Of a DNA stretch of 64,000 bases, positions 9,429 to 19,514 are shown piece after piece. The stretch comes from Asaia sp003994335. GTDB taxonomy: Bacteria; Pseudomonadota; Alphaproteobacteria; Acetobacterales; Acetobacteraceae. Position numbers and translations under genes: made by a program. The notes below the pieces were generated by a model, which ran no database searches, was not told the origin of the DNA, and saw only the letters and a list, made by a program, of their open reading frames with translations. Location of the stretch: positions 62,001-126,000 of the forward strand of contig NZ_JBBCOR010000006.1 of assembly GCF_037151175.1 (NCBI RefSeq). Reading direction: 5' to 3'. Within the stretch, counting starts at the first letter, position 1; each line of letters opens with the position of its first letter.

Positions 9429-10396
9429 GGCGTTTCCTCCCGGCGCAATTCGGCGACTGATGGTGTGTCTTTTTGCTGAGCGTTGTCGTGCAAGACTTCC
9501 CCAGCTTTTCTGCCCAGTCGCTTGATCTCCCAGTGCAGCGCGATGCCGCTATGGTCGAGCACGCGCTGGCGCACGAGATCGCCAAGCGTCTCCAGATCCG
9601 CGCTCGTGGCCTCGCCCAGATTGAGCAGGAAGTTGCAGTGTTTTTCGCTTACCTGCGCGCCGCCCTGGATGAGTCCCCGACACCCGGCCTCATCGATCAG
9701 TTGCCACGCCTTGTGCCCGTCCGGATTGCGAAAGGTCGAGCCGCCTGTACGCGATTTGATGGGCTGCGAGGCTTCGCGTGCCTCCTTGATCCCGGCAATA
9801 TGGGCGCGGATCTGCGCCTTGTCGCCCGGCTGGGCCCTCAGGCGCGCGCGCAGCACGATGGCCCCCTGAGGCAGCACGGCATGGCGATAGGTGAAGGCCA
9901 GGGCGGGATTATCGAGTTTCGTGATCGATCCGTCCGGTAGCAGGACCTCTGCCCAGTCGAGCACGGCGTTCATATCGGAGCCATAGGCCCCGGCATTCAT
10001 CACCACCGCCCCACCTATCGACCCCGGAATTCCGGCGAGGAACTCCAGGCCTGCCAGACCGGCACCTGCGGCCTGCTCGGCCACCATCATGTCGAGCGCC
10101 GCAGCCCCGGCGATCAGCCCGTCCGGTTCGATCACGATCTCCGCAAAGCCGCCCGCCAGACGCACCACGAGTCCATCCAGCCCGCCATCGCGAATGATGA
10201 CATTCGAACACGCCCCGAGCACGGTAACCGGGGTATGCGGGGGCAGGGCGGCCAGGGTTTCGGCCAGATCCTGCGCATCCTTGGGGACAAAGAGGGCCTC
10301 GGCATTGCCGCCGGTACGAAACCACGCGCGTGGGCCGAGCGGCGCATCGAAGCTCAGCCTCCCCCTTGGGGTAAGATCACGAAGCGCGGTGCTCAT
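9425..10396 (-). CDS. murB: UDP-N-acetylenolpyruvoylglucosamine reductase MurB
   Basis: MurB is the flavoenzyme that reduces UDP-GlcNAc-enolpyruvate to UDP-MurNAc with NADPH. It has the FAD-binding PCMH-type fold with AWFRTGG near the start, AGIPGSIGGAVVMNAGAYG in the middle, and the substrate-site SRTGGSTFRNPDG with a conserved Ser. Its length (323) and short C-terminal domain suggest a type II MurB. It overlaps murC and ddl by 4 bases each. Confidence 0.97.
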   Translation of the reverse strand: MSTALRDLTPRGRLSFDAPLGPRAWFRTGGNAEALFVPKDAQDLAETLAALPPHTPVTVLGACSNVIIRDGGLDGLVVRLAGGFAEIVIEPDGLIAGAAALDMMVAEQAAGAGLAGLEFLAGIPGSIGGAVVMNAGAYGSDMNAVLDWAEVLLPDGSITKLDNPALAFTYRHAVLPQGAIVLRARLRAQPGDKAQIRAHIAGIKEAREASQPIKSRTGGSTFRNPDGHKAWQLIDEAGCRGLIQGGAQVSEKHCNFLLNLGEATSADLETLGDLVRQRVLDHSGIALHWEIKRLGRKAGEVLHDNAQQKDTPSVAELRREETP

Positions 10397-11811
10397 GATG
10401 CCTTGCCATTCAGCGCGGCGAGCTGCCCAGGCAGGGCCTGCGCCCAGTTGGTAATGGTACCGGCGCCGAGGCAGACCACGAAATCACCGGGCTTTGCGAT
10501 GGCATTGATCATCTCGGCCAAATGTTCCGGGCCGGGCAGCGGGACAACCGAGCGATGACCGCTCGCACGCAGTCCCTCGATGAGGGAGTCGCGGCTGATC
10601 CCCTCGATCGGAGCCTCACCCGCAGCGTAGACGTCGGTCACGATCACCGTGCCGGCATCGTTCATGCAGGTGCAGAAATCGCTGAACAGGGCCTCGAGGC
10701 GCGAATAGCGATGGGGCTGCACCACGGCAATCACGTCGCGCGCACCAGCCTGACGTGCGGCGCGCAGAACTGCCGCGATCTCGACCGGATGATGGCCGTA
10801 ATCGTCGATTACGGTGATACCGTTGAAGTCGCCACAGCGCGTGAAGCGACGCTTGACGCCACGGAAACCGGCCAGAGCCAGGCGGATCGTCTCGTCATTG
10901 ATGTCCATCTCGCTCGCGACCGCAATCGCAGCGAGCGCGTTGAGTACATTATGCTGCCCGAGCATCGGCAGGCGGAACGGCCCGGCCCTGCGCGTCGTCT
11001 TTTGCGTGCGGCTCGTGATGACGACTTCAAACGTCGCGCCCAGACGGTCGGTGATCAGCTTGTCGGCGCGCACATCGGCCTGAGGGCTGAAGCCATAGGT
11101 CACCACGCGATGATCGGACAGGCGCGGGATCATCTGTTGGACGGCTGGGTGATCGATGCAGAGCACGGCGAAACCGTAGAACGGGATATTGGACACGAAC
11201 TGATCATAGGCGGCCTGCATGGCCTCGGCCGTGCCCCAGTGATCCAGATGCTCGGGATCCATATTGGTGACGACCGCAATTACGGCCGGAAGACGCAGGA
11301 AGGAGCCGTCGCTCTCATCGGCCTCGACCACCATCCAGTCGCCCGAGCCCATACGCGTATTTGTGCCATAGGCCTCGATGATGCCACCGTTGATGACCGT
11401 GGGATCGAGCCGGGCCTGCTCGAGCACGCAGGCCACGAGGCTGGTGGTAGTGGTCTTGCCATGGGTGCCGCCGATGGCCACGGCCCAGCGCAGACGCATC
11501 AGCTCGGCCAGCATTTCGGCACGACGCACGACGGGGATCAGCCGAGCCCGTGCGGCAAGCACTTCAGGATTGTCCTTCTTGACCGCCGTCGAGGTCACAA
11601 CGACCTGCGCCGTCCCCAGATTGGCCTCATCATGACCAATCGCCACGATGATGCCGAGCTTGCGCAGGCGCAGGACGTTGGCATTCTCGCTGATATCGGA
11701 GCCCTGCACCTTGTAGCCCAGCATATGCAGCACTTCGGCGATTCCAGACATGCCAATACCGCCGATACCGACGAAATGGATGGTGCCAATGGAAAGGGGA
11801 AGTGCGCGCAT
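10393..11811 (-). CDS. murC: UDP-N-acetylmuramate--L-alanine ligase MurC
   Basis: MurC adds L-Ala to UDP-MurNAc with ATP and is the first Mur ligase. It has the N-terminal Rossmann motif FVGIGGIGMSG, the ATP loop GTHGKTT (115-121), the central NMDPEHLDHWG region, and the C-terminal VIDDYGHHPVEI motif specific to MurC. At 472 residues it is standard. It overlaps murB by 4 bases and starts 50 bases after the murG stop, one of the larger gaps in the cluster. Confidence 0.98.
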   Translation of the reverse strand: MRALPLSIGTIHFVGIGGIGMSGIAEVLHMLGYKVQGSDISENANVLRLRKLGIIVAIGHDEANLGTAQVVVTSTAVKKDNPEVLAARARLIPVVRRAEMLAELMRLRWAVAIGGTHGKTTTTSLVACVLEQARLDPTVINGGIIEAYGTNTRMGSGDWMVVEADESDGSFLRLPAVIAVVTNMDPEHLDHWGTAEAMQAAYDQFVSNIPFYGFAVLCIDHPAVQQMIPRLSDHRVVTYGFSPQADVRADKLITDRLGATFEVVITSRTQKTTRRAGPFRLPMLGQHNVLNALAAIAVASEMDINDETIRLALAGFRGVKRRFTRCGDFNGITVIDDYGHHPVEIAAVLRAARQAGARDVIAVVQPHRYSRLEALFSDFCTCMNDAGTVIVTDVYAAGEAPIEGISRDSLIEGLRASGHRSVVPLPGPEHLAEMINAIAKPGDFVVCLGAGTITNWAQALPGQLAALNGKAS

Positions 11812-11861
11812 GGACCAGGCTTTCAGAGAAACAGCAAAGGATCGGTTGACGAGGTGACGTG

Positions 11862-12977
11862 TCAGGAAACGGGGGAGCGGTAATCCACTATGCGGGCTTC
11901 GACAAGGTCGGCCAGCAGGCGGGCGCTCTGCGGATGGGCGAAGCGTCTTGCCGCAGCCGCTGCCCCCGCAAGACGCTCAGGGTCGTTCAGCAGCGGGGCC
12001 AGGAACGCGGCAAGGGCATCGGGGGTGAAATCCTTCTGGCGGAACATCCAGGCCCCGCCTTCATCGACCAGTTGGGACGCATTTGCCCCCTGCTCATCAG
12101 AAGCGGCAATCGGCAAGGGGACGAGGATCGACGGCTTTCCCGCAATCGTCAGTTCCGCCACTGAGGAGCCGCCAGCACGGCCGATGACGAGATGCGCCTT
12201 TTGTAGAAGAGAGGCCACGTCGGAGAAGAATGGCGCCAGAACGCAATCGATGCCCGCCTTGTCATAAGCGGCCTGTACCTCTGGAATATCCTTGTTATGC
12301 ACCTGCTGGGTTACATGGAGCCTGGCTTTGAACCCCGGCGGTAGCTGCGCCAGCGCCGCAGGCACGGTGGTCGAGAATACGCGGGCCCCCAGGGACCCAC
12401 CCCAGACCAGAAGATGGAGCGCGTCGCCCGGTGGCGTGTAGGGCGTGTCCAGCAGGGCCTCGATCTCCGGGCGCACCGGCATGCCGGTGAGCGCCGCGCG
12501 CAGACCAAGCGGCAACCTTGCGACGGTGGGAAAGGAGGTCGCGATGGATGTCGCGAAACGTGCCAGGAGCGCATTGGCCTGACCCAGAACCGCGTTGCCT
12601 TCGTGTAGGATCACGAGCGGGCGTCTGGAGTCAGGCAGGAAGCGGCTGCCAAGAATGGGCGGCACCGAGGGGTACCCGCCGAAACCGATCACGGCGACCG
12701 GGTTGATTTGACGATGCAGTGCCCGTGCGGCCCAGGCGCCGCGCAGGAGCGCAGTCATACCGCGCAGCTTGGTCGTGATGCCCTTTCCCGCCACACCGGT
12801 GCCCTCGAGCACATATTGTGGCCGGTCCTTGAAGATGCCGCTGGTGCGTTTGCCTGCCCGTTTGTCGGTCATGAGCACCAGTTCATGACCGCGCGCGGCG
12901 AGTTCGGTCGCAAGGGCTTCTGCCGGGAAGAAATGGCCACCCGTTCCCCCTGCAGCGATCACGATTGGACGGGTCAT
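11862..12977 (-). CDS. murG: Lipid II synthase MurG (GT28)
   Basis: MurG transfers GlcNAc from UDP-GlcNAc to lipid I on the inner face of the membrane, making lipid II. The N-terminal glycine loop GGTGGH is at residues 10-15. The second loop WGGSLGARVFS and the UDP-sugar site GRAGGSSVAELTIAGKPSILVP are clear. It overlaps ftsW by 4 bases, so the glycosyltransferase and the SEDS protein that uses its product are translationally linked. Length is 371, as expected. Confidence 0.97.
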   Translation of the reverse strand: MTRPIVIAAGGTGGHFFPAEALATELAARGHELVLMTDKRAGKRTSGIFKDRPQYVLEGTGVAGKGITTKLRGMTALLRGAWAARALHRQINPVAVIGFGGYPSVPPILGSRFLPDSRRPLVILHEGNAVLGQANALLARFATSIATSFPTVARLPLGLRAALTGMPVRPEIEALLDTPYTPPGDALHLLVWGGSLGARVFSTTVPAALAQLPPGFKARLHVTQQVHNKDIPEVQAAYDKAGIDCVLAPFFSDVASLLQKAHLVIGRAGGSSVAELTIAGKPSILVPLPIAASDEQGANASQLVDEGGAWMFRQKDFTPDALAAFLAPLLNDPERLAGAAAAARRFAHPQSARLLADLVEARIVDYRSPVS

Positions 12978-14167
12978 GAATTCGATCCTTCCCGAAGCGA
13001 GGTCCAGTGGCCCTGACTCGCGTAAGTGGAACTGATGGGGCTGGCCGAAACCTGATGCCGTGTCAGCGCCAGCACCATGCCAAGCGTAAGGGCAATGGAG
13101 AGAGCCGACGAGCCTCCGTAGGAGATGAGCGGCAGCGTCATGCCCTTGGTTGGAATCAGATGCAAGGTCGAGCCCATATTGATGAAAGCCTGCAGGCCAA
13201 AGCCTGCGACCAGGCCTGAGGCGGACGTGATCACGAAAGGATCGCTCTCGCGCATCAGCTTGAGCAATGTGCGGACCACGATCACGGCGAAGATCAGGAT
13301 GATGAAGAGGCAGATGAAAAGCCCGTATTCCTCGCCTGCAACGGCAAAGACGAAGTCGGCATGGGCGTCAGGCAGTAGATCCTTGACCCGTCCCTCGCCG
13401 GGGCCGCGCCCCATCATTCCGCCATTACCGAAGGCGCGCAGGGCGGTGTCGATCTGGTAGTGATCGCCCACATTCGGATGCAGGAAGCGCTCGACACGTG
13501 ATCGAACATGCGGGAAGGCCACATAGGCGCCTGCGAAGGCTGCGATCATCGCGCCAACACCCGCACCCACGAAAATGACGGGCAGACCATTCACGAATAG
13601 CTGGATGAAGAACACCATCGTGATGACGGACAACATCCCGATATCGGGCTGGGATTTCAGAAGCAGCAGAATGAGTCCGAAACAGCCAAACGCAATCAGC
13701 ATGCCGGGAAAACGCATCGACCCGAAGATGACCCGGCGGCGCTGCTCCGCCAACAGCCATCCCGTGACCACGGCGAAGAAGGGCTTGAGGAATTCGGAGG
13801 GCTGAACCGACATCATGGGAAGCGCGATCCAGCGACGCGCCCCCTTGATCTCCACGCCATGGACAAGCGTCATGAAAGTCGCCGCGAGGGCGATGACCCC
13901 ACCGATCAGGGCAAGGCGCCTGACCGCTGGGCGGGAAAGCCCGGAGACGCCAAGCACCACGGCCCCTGCGAGAAGCAGGAAGATGACCTGTTTGAGAATG
14001 AACATCTCACGCGATGCGCCGATGCGCACGGCCACGGCCGGGCTTGCAGCGAGCATGAGAATATAACCGAACGCGATCAGGATCCCGACGCAGCAGAGCG
14101 TGACGCGATCGACATTGCGCCACCAGCGTCCGATTCTGGACGTATCGACACGTGAATGCCCTGCCAT
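12974..14167 (-). CDS. ftsW: SEDS peptidoglycan glycosyltransferase FtsW
   Basis: FtsW is the polytopic septal glycan polymerase that partners with FtsI. The 397-residue sequence has about ten hydrophobic segments. The family-specific C-terminal stretch INMGSTLHLIPTKGMTLP followed by SYGGSS is present, as is the periplasmic-loop region with FLHPNVGDHYQ. The family motif GVEIKGARRW with LPMMSVQPSEFLKP identifies a SEDS member. It starts 29 bases after murD and overlaps murG by 4 bases. Confidence 0.97.
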   Translation of the reverse strand: MAGHSRVDTSRIGRWWRNVDRVTLCCVGILIAFGYILMLAASPAVAVRIGASREMFILKQVIFLLLAGAVVLGVSGLSRPAVRRLALIGGVIALAATFMTLVHGVEIKGARRWIALPMMSVQPSEFLKPFFAVVTGWLLAEQRRRVIFGSMRFPGMLIAFGCFGLILLLLKSQPDIGMLSVITMVFFIQLFVNGLPVIFVGAGVGAMIAAFAGAYVAFPHVRSRVERFLHPNVGDHYQIDTALRAFGNGGMMGRGPGEGRVKDLLPDAHADFVFAVAGEEYGLFICLFIILIFAVIVVRTLLKLMRESDPFVITSASGLVAGFGLQAFINMGSTLHLIPTKGMTLPLISYGGSSALSIALTLGMVLALTRHQVSASPISSTYASQGHWTSLREGSNS

Positions 14168-14196
14168 CTTAATTCAGTCCCCCAAGGCCCTGCAGA

Positions 14197-15582
14197 TCAG
14201 GGCGATCCCGTTTCACGCCGTGCGTCCACTCGGTCCAGACGTGACAGGATATCGATAAAATGCGCGCCACGCGCCTCAAAACTCGCAAACTGATCGAAGC
14301 TTGCGCAGGCAGGGGAAAGCAGAACGATAGGCACGCCGAGCGCCTTGGCGGTTTCGAGGCTGGCCATGGTGGCGGCTTCGAGCGTTTCGACGCTCTCACA
14401 GGCTACGCCGTGCGTCTCCAGAGTCTCACGAAGAAGGGGCGCATCGCGACCGATCAGATAGGCCTTGGCAATCCGGTCAAAAAGGGGCGCCAGAGCCTGG
14501 ATCCCGCCGGACTTGGCAATGCCCCCGGCAATCCAGATGATCCTGTCATAACAGAGCAGCGCCTTTTCTGCGGCTTCGGCATTGGTGGCCTTGCTGTCAT
14601 TGATGAAGCGTATGCCATCGATGGTAGCGGCCAGAGCCTGTCGATGGGGCAGGCCGGGATAGCTGCGCAGCCCATCCGTGATCATCTCATCCGAGAGACC
14701 GAGATGGCGCGCCATGGCTTGGGCAACCAGGGCATTTTGCAGATTATGCTTCCCGGGGAGGGCAGGCGCTTCTTCGAGTGCGGCAGATATTCCGCGTACG
14801 GTATCCGGATTATCGACCGAGATCAGGGTGACGGTCAGACCCTTCGCAATCAGTTCCTGCGCCTGAGCGCAGCAAGGGGCGTCATCCACCCCGATAACCG
14901 CCAGATCGCGAGGGGTCATGTTGTCGAAGACATGGCGTTTGGCGCTGGCATAACCCGCCATTGTGCCATGGCGCTCCAGGTGATCCGGTGTCAGATTGAG
15001 CAGGCAGGCCGTCGCGGCGTGGAAGCTCTCCAGCCTTTCGAGCATGTAGGATGACATTTCGATCACATACACGCCCTCATCGGGCAGGAGCGGCAGGGCG
15101 AGGGAAGCTGTACCGAGATTGCCTCCTGCCGCAACAGGCACACGGGCTTTCTCGAGCATATGCGCCAGCAGCGCCGTAGTGGTGGATTTGCCGTTTGTGC
15201 CGGTCACCGAGGCGAAACGCGCCAGCGAACCCGCTTTGCGCACGGCGCGATAGAGGATCTCTGCATCCGACAGGATGGGCACCCCGGCTTGCTGGGCAAG
15301 CAGGGCAACCGGATGCGGGAAAGGCAGATGATGCGGGATACCCGGTGAGAGGATCAACGCTTCGAAACCCGTCAGCTCCTCAAGCGGGGCCGCGATGAAG
15401 CGGGCAGCGTTCCCGTCGCGAGCGAAATCGTTGGGTCCGGGTGGGGCTTTGTCGTCCCATGCCTGCACTTCCGCCCCCATGGCGAGAAGCGCTGACACGA
15501 CGGCCGCGCCGTTTCGGCCGAGGCCCAGCACGGCAAAGCGCGAGCCAGCAAAGAGATCGGAGGGAAAGGCGCGTATCGTCAT
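14197..15582 (-). CDS. murD: UDP-N-acetylmuramoyl-L-alanine--D-glutamate ligase MurD
   Basis: MurD adds D-Glu to UDP-MurNAc-L-Ala. The N-terminal LGLGRNG motif, the ATP loop GTNGKST (128-134), the ligase-family LTPDHLERHG and the C-terminal LLSPACASFDQFASFEARG are all present; the last is typical of MurD. Length is 461 residues. Its start is 1 base from the mraY stop, so the two are likely translationally coupled. Confidence 0.97.
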   Translation of the reverse strand: MTIRAFPSDLFAGSRFAVLGLGRNGAAVVSALLAMGAEVQAWDDKAPPGPNDFARDGNAARFIAAPLEELTGFEALILSPGIPHHLPFPHPVALLAQQAGVPILSDAEILYRAVRKAGSLARFASVTGTNGKSTTTALLAHMLEKARVPVAAGGNLGTASLALPLLPDEGVYVIEMSSYMLERLESFHAATACLLNLTPDHLERHGTMAGYASAKRHVFDNMTPRDLAVIGVDDAPCCAQAQELIAKGLTVTLISVDNPDTVRGISAALEEAPALPGKHNLQNALVAQAMARHLGLSDEMITDGLRSYPGLPHRQALAATIDGIRFINDSKATNAEAAEKALLCYDRIIWIAGGIAKSGGIQALAPLFDRIAKAYLIGRDAPLLRETLETHGVACESVETLEAATMASLETAKALGVPIVLLSPACASFDQFASFEARGAHFIDILSRLDRVDARRETGSP

Positions 15583-15583
15583 C

Positions 15584-16675
15584 TTAGCGCAGCTTCAGCG
15601 TCGCGAGGCCGGCCAGCCCCAACAGGATAGAGACGATCCAGAAACGGATGACGATCTTGGGCTCCTGCCAGCCCTTCTTTTCGAAGTGATGATGCAGTGG
15701 TGCCATCAGAAAGACGCGGCGCTTGGTGCGTTTGTACCAGAAGACCTGGATCACGACAGAGAGCGTCTCCACCACGAAGAGACCGCCTACGATGCAGAGT
15801 ACCAGCTCATGTTTGACGGCAACGGCGATGGCGCCCAGCGCCCCGCCCAGAGAGAGCGAGCCCGTATCACCCATGAACACGTCAGCGGGTGTCGCATTGA
15901 ACCACAGAAAGCCGAGCCCCGCCCCGATGAGGGCCGCGCAGAACACGCCGAGTTCCCCTGTGCCTGGAACCAGATGAAGCTGCAGGTAGTCGGCAAAGAC
16001 GCGATTGCCGACCAGATAGGCGATCAGCGCGAAAACCAAAGCGGCGATTACCACCGGCACGATGGCCAGCCCGTCCAGGCCATCCGTGAAATTTACGGCA
16101 TTGCCGAACCCGGTCATGACGATCATGGCAAAGAGTGGAAAGGCAAAACCCAGCGGCAGGAGGAAATCCTTGACGAAGGGAAAGGCCACCATGTTCCGCA
16201 GTTCGGGCGGCATGAGGCTCTCCATCCAGTACCCCGCGATCAGAGATGCGGCAAACTCGCTTCCCAGACGGGCGCGCTTGGACACGCCTTTCGTGTTGCG
16301 CTTGGAGAGCTTGAGATAGTCATCCGCAAACCCCACCGCACCGAATGCCGCGGTGACGAACATCGCCGCCCAGACAAAACCGTTGGTGAGGTCGGCCCAG
16401 AGCAGGGTCGAGGCAAAAAGCGCAATCAGGATGAGCATTCCACCCATCGTGGGCGTGCCGGCCTTCTCGAGAATATGCCGCTCGGGACCGAGCGTGCGTA
16501 TGGGCTGACCCTCGCGCTGGATGCGCTTGAGCTGGGCAATGAAAGGGCGGCCGAAGACCAGCGAGATGACGAACGCCGTCAGACAGGCCCCGCCCGAGCG
16601 GAAGGTCAGGTAATGGAAAAGATTGAAGAAACCGCCATGGGTCGTGTCGTGAATGGCAATCAGATTATACAGCAT
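15584..16675 (-). CDS. mraY: Phospho-MurNAc-pentapeptide transferase MraY
   Basis: MraY transfers phospho-MurNAc-pentapeptide to undecaprenyl phosphate, making lipid I at the inner membrane. Ten hydrophobic segments fit the 363 residues. The conserved cytoplasmic motifs are GTPTMGG, the aspartate pair in GFADDYLKL, NFTDGLDGLA, FMGDTGSL and the histidine-rich PLHHHFEKKGW. The start codon overlaps the murF stop by one base (TGATG). Confidence 0.98.
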   Translation of the reverse strand: MLYNLIAIHDTTHGGFFNLFHYLTFRSGGACLTAFVISLVFGRPFIAQLKRIQREGQPIRTLGPERHILEKAGTPTMGGMLILIALFASTLLWADLTNGFVWAAMFVTAAFGAVGFADDYLKLSKRNTKGVSKRARLGSEFAASLIAGYWMESLMPPELRNMVAFPFVKDFLLPLGFAFPLFAMIVMTGFGNAVNFTDGLDGLAIVPVVIAALVFALIAYLVGNRVFADYLQLHLVPGTGELGVFCAALIGAGLGFLWFNATPADVFMGDTGSLSLGGALGAIAVAVKHELVLCIVGGLFVVETLSVVIQVFWYKRTKRRVFLMAPLHHHFEKKGWQEPKIVIRFWIVSILLGLAGLATLKLR

Positions 16676-18036
16676 CAGCCTGACACGCCCCCAGCAAGAA
16701 GAGGGGTGACAATGTCGCGCATGCGACTGCCAAGACTGCCTTTTACGAGAACCACGTCACCGGCTTTCAGATAGGATTGGACGAAGGGGGCGAGAGATGC
16801 CGCGTCTGGTTGCCAGACGCCACGCTTTTCTTCGGCAAGCGCGTCAAAAACATGGCGCATATGCGGGCAGCAGCAAAAAACCAGATCCGCATGGGCCATC
16901 AGATCGGGCAGGAGGGCCAGATGCTCGCGCTCGGCGAAATCACCCAGTTCGCGGATATCGCCCAGTACGGCGATACGACGCTTGGCTGGCATGAGCGCAA
17001 GGGTCTCCAGCGCTGCGCGTATCGACAGAACAGAGGCGTTATAGCTCTCATCCAGAAGTGCGGCCTGACCGCCCAGGATGGGTTGCACCTGTCCGCGCCC
17101 GGCGCCGGGGCGCCAGATTGCGAGCGCTGCTGCCGCCTTGTCGAGGGATAATCCGAGCGCATCGATCGTGGCCAGAACCAGCCCCGCATTGCGGATGAGA
17201 TGGCTTCCAGGTGCGGAAAGCATGATGTCACGGTTCATGAACTTGAACCGCGAGCCTTCCGCTCCGGTTTCGAGCGCTGTCAGCCGATAGCTGGCGTGTG
17301 CGCTCAGCCCGACGCGGGAAATCCGGCAGCCCGACCGCGCGGCGGCGCCGGCAAGAATGGCCTCCATGCCGGTATCATCTGGTACAATGGCCACGCCCTG
17401 CGCCGAGAGCGCGCCGATGAGATCGGATTTTTCTTCCGCAATGGCTTCTACACTGCCCATATGGCCCAGATGGGCACTGCCTATGGTGGTGATGACAGCG
17501 ATATCGGGTTGCACCATGGCAGCGAGTGGCGCGATCTCGCCGCGGTGGTTCATGCCGATCTCGGCCACGCAGAAGGCGGTATCACGCGGCATTCTTGCCA
17601 GGGTGAGGGGCACCCCCCAGTGATTATTATAGGAAGCGATGGCGGCATGGGTGGGCCCGATGGAAGCCAGCGCGCAATGCAGCATGTTCTTCGTGGTGGT
17701 CTTGCCGACCGAGCCGGTCACCCCGACCATTTTCCCGGTAAAGCGCGCCCGTGCGGCATGGCCGAGGGCGCGCAGCCCTTCCATCGTATCGGCCACACGC
17801 AACAGGCGCGGGTCGGAGACATCACCGGCCTCATGCACCATGACGCAAGACGCGCCCTTTGCCAGGGCCGCCGCCACATGGGCATGGCCATTGCTGTTCT
17901 CTCCCTGCAAGGCGATGAACAGGTCGCCAGGCTCGAGACTGCGCGTATCGATGGAAATGCCGGTCACCACGATCTCGGCGTCGAGCATGCCATGCGTCGC
18001 GGCACGCAGTTCCGCGCTGGTCCAGAGGGTGTTCAT
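16675..18036 (-). CDS. murF: UDP-MurNAc-tripeptide--D-Ala-D-Ala ligase MurF
   Basis: MurF attaches the D-Ala-D-Ala made by Ddl to complete the pentapeptide. The ATP loop is GSVGKTT (108-114). The family substrate motif IGMNHRGEI and the hinge region LLDESYNAS are present, the latter typical of MurF. Length is 453. It overlaps murE by 4 bases and mraY by 1, giving the order of the biochemical steps MurE, MurF, MraY. Confidence 0.97.
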   Translation of the reverse strand: MNTLWTSAELRAATHGMLDAEIVVTGISIDTRSLEPGDLFIALQGENSNGHAHVAAALAKGASCVMVHEAGDVSDPRLLRVADTMEGLRALGHAARARFTGKMVGVTGSVGKTTTKNMLHCALASIGPTHAAIASYNNHWGVPLTLARMPRDTAFCVAEIGMNHRGEIAPLAAMVQPDIAVITTIGSAHLGHMGSVEAIAEEKSDLIGALSAQGVAIVPDDTGMEAILAGAAARSGCRISRVGLSAHASYRLTALETGAEGSRFKFMNRDIMLSAPGSHLIRNAGLVLATIDALGLSLDKAAAALAIWRPGAGRGQVQPILGGQAALLDESYNASVLSIRAALETLALMPAKRRIAVLGDIRELGDFAEREHLALLPDLMAHADLVFCCCPHMRHVFDALAEEKRGVWQPDAASLAPFVQSYLKAGDVVLVKGSLGSRMRDIVTPLLAGGVSG

Positions 18037-19511
18037 GGGGCGACCCCGGCCAGCTCGCGAATGACGGCACGATCGTCGAAGGGGGTGGTGACACCGGCCA
18101 CCGTCTGACCGCTTTCATGACCCTTGCCAGCCACAACGACCACATCGCCCGCCCGCGCTTGCGCAAGGGCTGCGGCAATGGCTGCGCGACGATCGCCGAT
18201 TTCGAGGGCGTCGGGGCAGGCTGCCCTGATGGCGGCGCGTATGCTGGCGGGGTCTTCGCTGCGCGGATTGTCGTCGGTGACAATGGCCAGATCGGCCAGC
18301 CTTGCGGCAATCTCTCCCATAAGGGGACGCTTGCCCCTGTCACGATCTCCGCCCGCGCCGAAGACGACGATCAGGCGGTTTGAGGCGTGAGGGCGCAAAC
18401 TGTGCAGCAGGTGCTCGAGCGCGTCCGGCGTATGGGCATAATCCACGTAAAGACCGGCCCCGTTATCGAGCGTTGCCGCAAGCTCGGCCCGCCCACGCAC
18501 ACCGGCGAGCCGGGGGAGTAGATCCAGCACAGCGCGCGCGTCCTCATCCTGCTCAAAGGCCATGGCGGCGGCCAGAAGCACGTTATCAACCTGGAAACGT
18601 CCGGTGAGTCCAAGTTCGATTTCAGGCAGGGCTTCGCCGAGGAGCGAAAGAGAGATGATCTGCCCATGGGGCAGGGGTGTTGCGCGTAGCAGGCGCAGGG
18701 TTTCGCCCTGCTCGCCCACGCACCGCAGTTTGAGCCCACGGGACTGCGCCAGTTCACGGAGGGCGGACACCGTTACCGCATCCATGTCCGCATTGATCGC
18801 GGCGAGTGCGCCCGGTGGCAGGAGGCTAGAAAAAAGGCGCAGCTTGGCAGCTCGATAGGCTTCCATCGTGCCATGATAATCAAGGTGGTCGCGCGTCAGA
18901 TTGCTGAACCCGCCTGCGTGAAGCGCGACGCCATCGAGACGATTCTGCTCGAGCCCGTGCGATGACGCCTCAAGTGCTACATGCTCGATTCCGGCAGATT
19001 TGAGCCGGGCAAGCGTTTGAACCATGGAGACCGCATCAGGCGTTGTGAGCGGGGGCGGAGCCTCGACCGGGACATCGCTGATGAGACCGAGCGTTCCGAT
19101 ACTGGCCGACATCGTGCCGGACAAAGACCAGAGCTGGCGCAGGAAATCAGCCGTGCTGCTCTTGCCATTCGTGCCGGTGACGGCAGCAATGCGCGCCGGC
19201 TGCGGCCCCGCCAGCGCTCTGGCAAGCACAGCAAGATCATGGCGCGGCCCCTGTGAGGCGATGAGCGGCACGTCTGCTGCGACGGTCGTCGTTTCCGGCA
19301 GCAGAAGCGCGGCTGCTCCCTGGGACAGGGCTTGGGGAATGAAGCGTGCGCCATCGGTCGCGACGCCGGGCAAGGCGGCGAAGATCATGCCGGGCCCTAC
19401 GGCGCGGCTGTCAGCGGTGATCCCTGTGATTTCGGGGTCGGCCTTCGATGAATCGACGGCGAGCGGCGGGACCGGGAGTCCGGCCCGCTTCAGGAGTTCG
19501 GAAAGGCGCAT
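18033..19511 (-). CDS. murE: UDP-MurNAc-L-Ala-D-Glu--meso-DAP ligase MurE
   Basis: MurE adds the third amino acid of the stem peptide. The ATP loop is GTNGKSS (113-119). The C-terminal TDDNPRSEDP contains the DNPR motif known to select meso-diaminopimelate rather than lysine, so the wall is the usual DAP type. Length is 492. It starts 3 bases after the ftsI stop and overlaps murF by 4 bases. Confidence 0.97.
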   Translation of the reverse strand: MRLSELLKRAGLPVPPLAVDSSKADPEITGITADSRAVGPGMIFAALPGVATDGARFIPQALSQGAAALLLPETTTVAADVPLIASQGPRHDLAVLARALAGPQPARIAAVTGTNGKSSTADFLRQLWSLSGTMSASIGTLGLISDVPVEAPPPLTTPDAVSMVQTLARLKSAGIEHVALEASSHGLEQNRLDGVALHAGGFSNLTRDHLDYHGTMEAYRAAKLRLFSSLLPPGALAAINADMDAVTVSALRELAQSRGLKLRCVGEQGETLRLLRATPLPHGQIISLSLLGEALPEIELGLTGRFQVDNVLLAAAMAFEQDEDARAVLDLLPRLAGVRGRAELAATLDNGAGLYVDYAHTPDALEHLLHSLRPHASNRLIVVFGAGGDRDRGKRPLMGEIAARLADLAIVTDDNPRSEDPASIRAAIRAACPDALEIGDRRAAIAAALAQARAGDVVVVAGKGHESGQTVAGVTTPFDDRAVIRELAGVAP

Positions 19512-19514
19512 GGC

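Noticed and set aside
10522..11883. Long open frame on the plus strand opposite murC
   Set aside because: High-GC codon bias creates long antisense frames. murC on the other strand has all Mur-ligase motifs and the antisense protein shows none. Similar frames opposite recN (423-1778) and ftsZ/ftsA (4617-6329) were rejected for the same reason.
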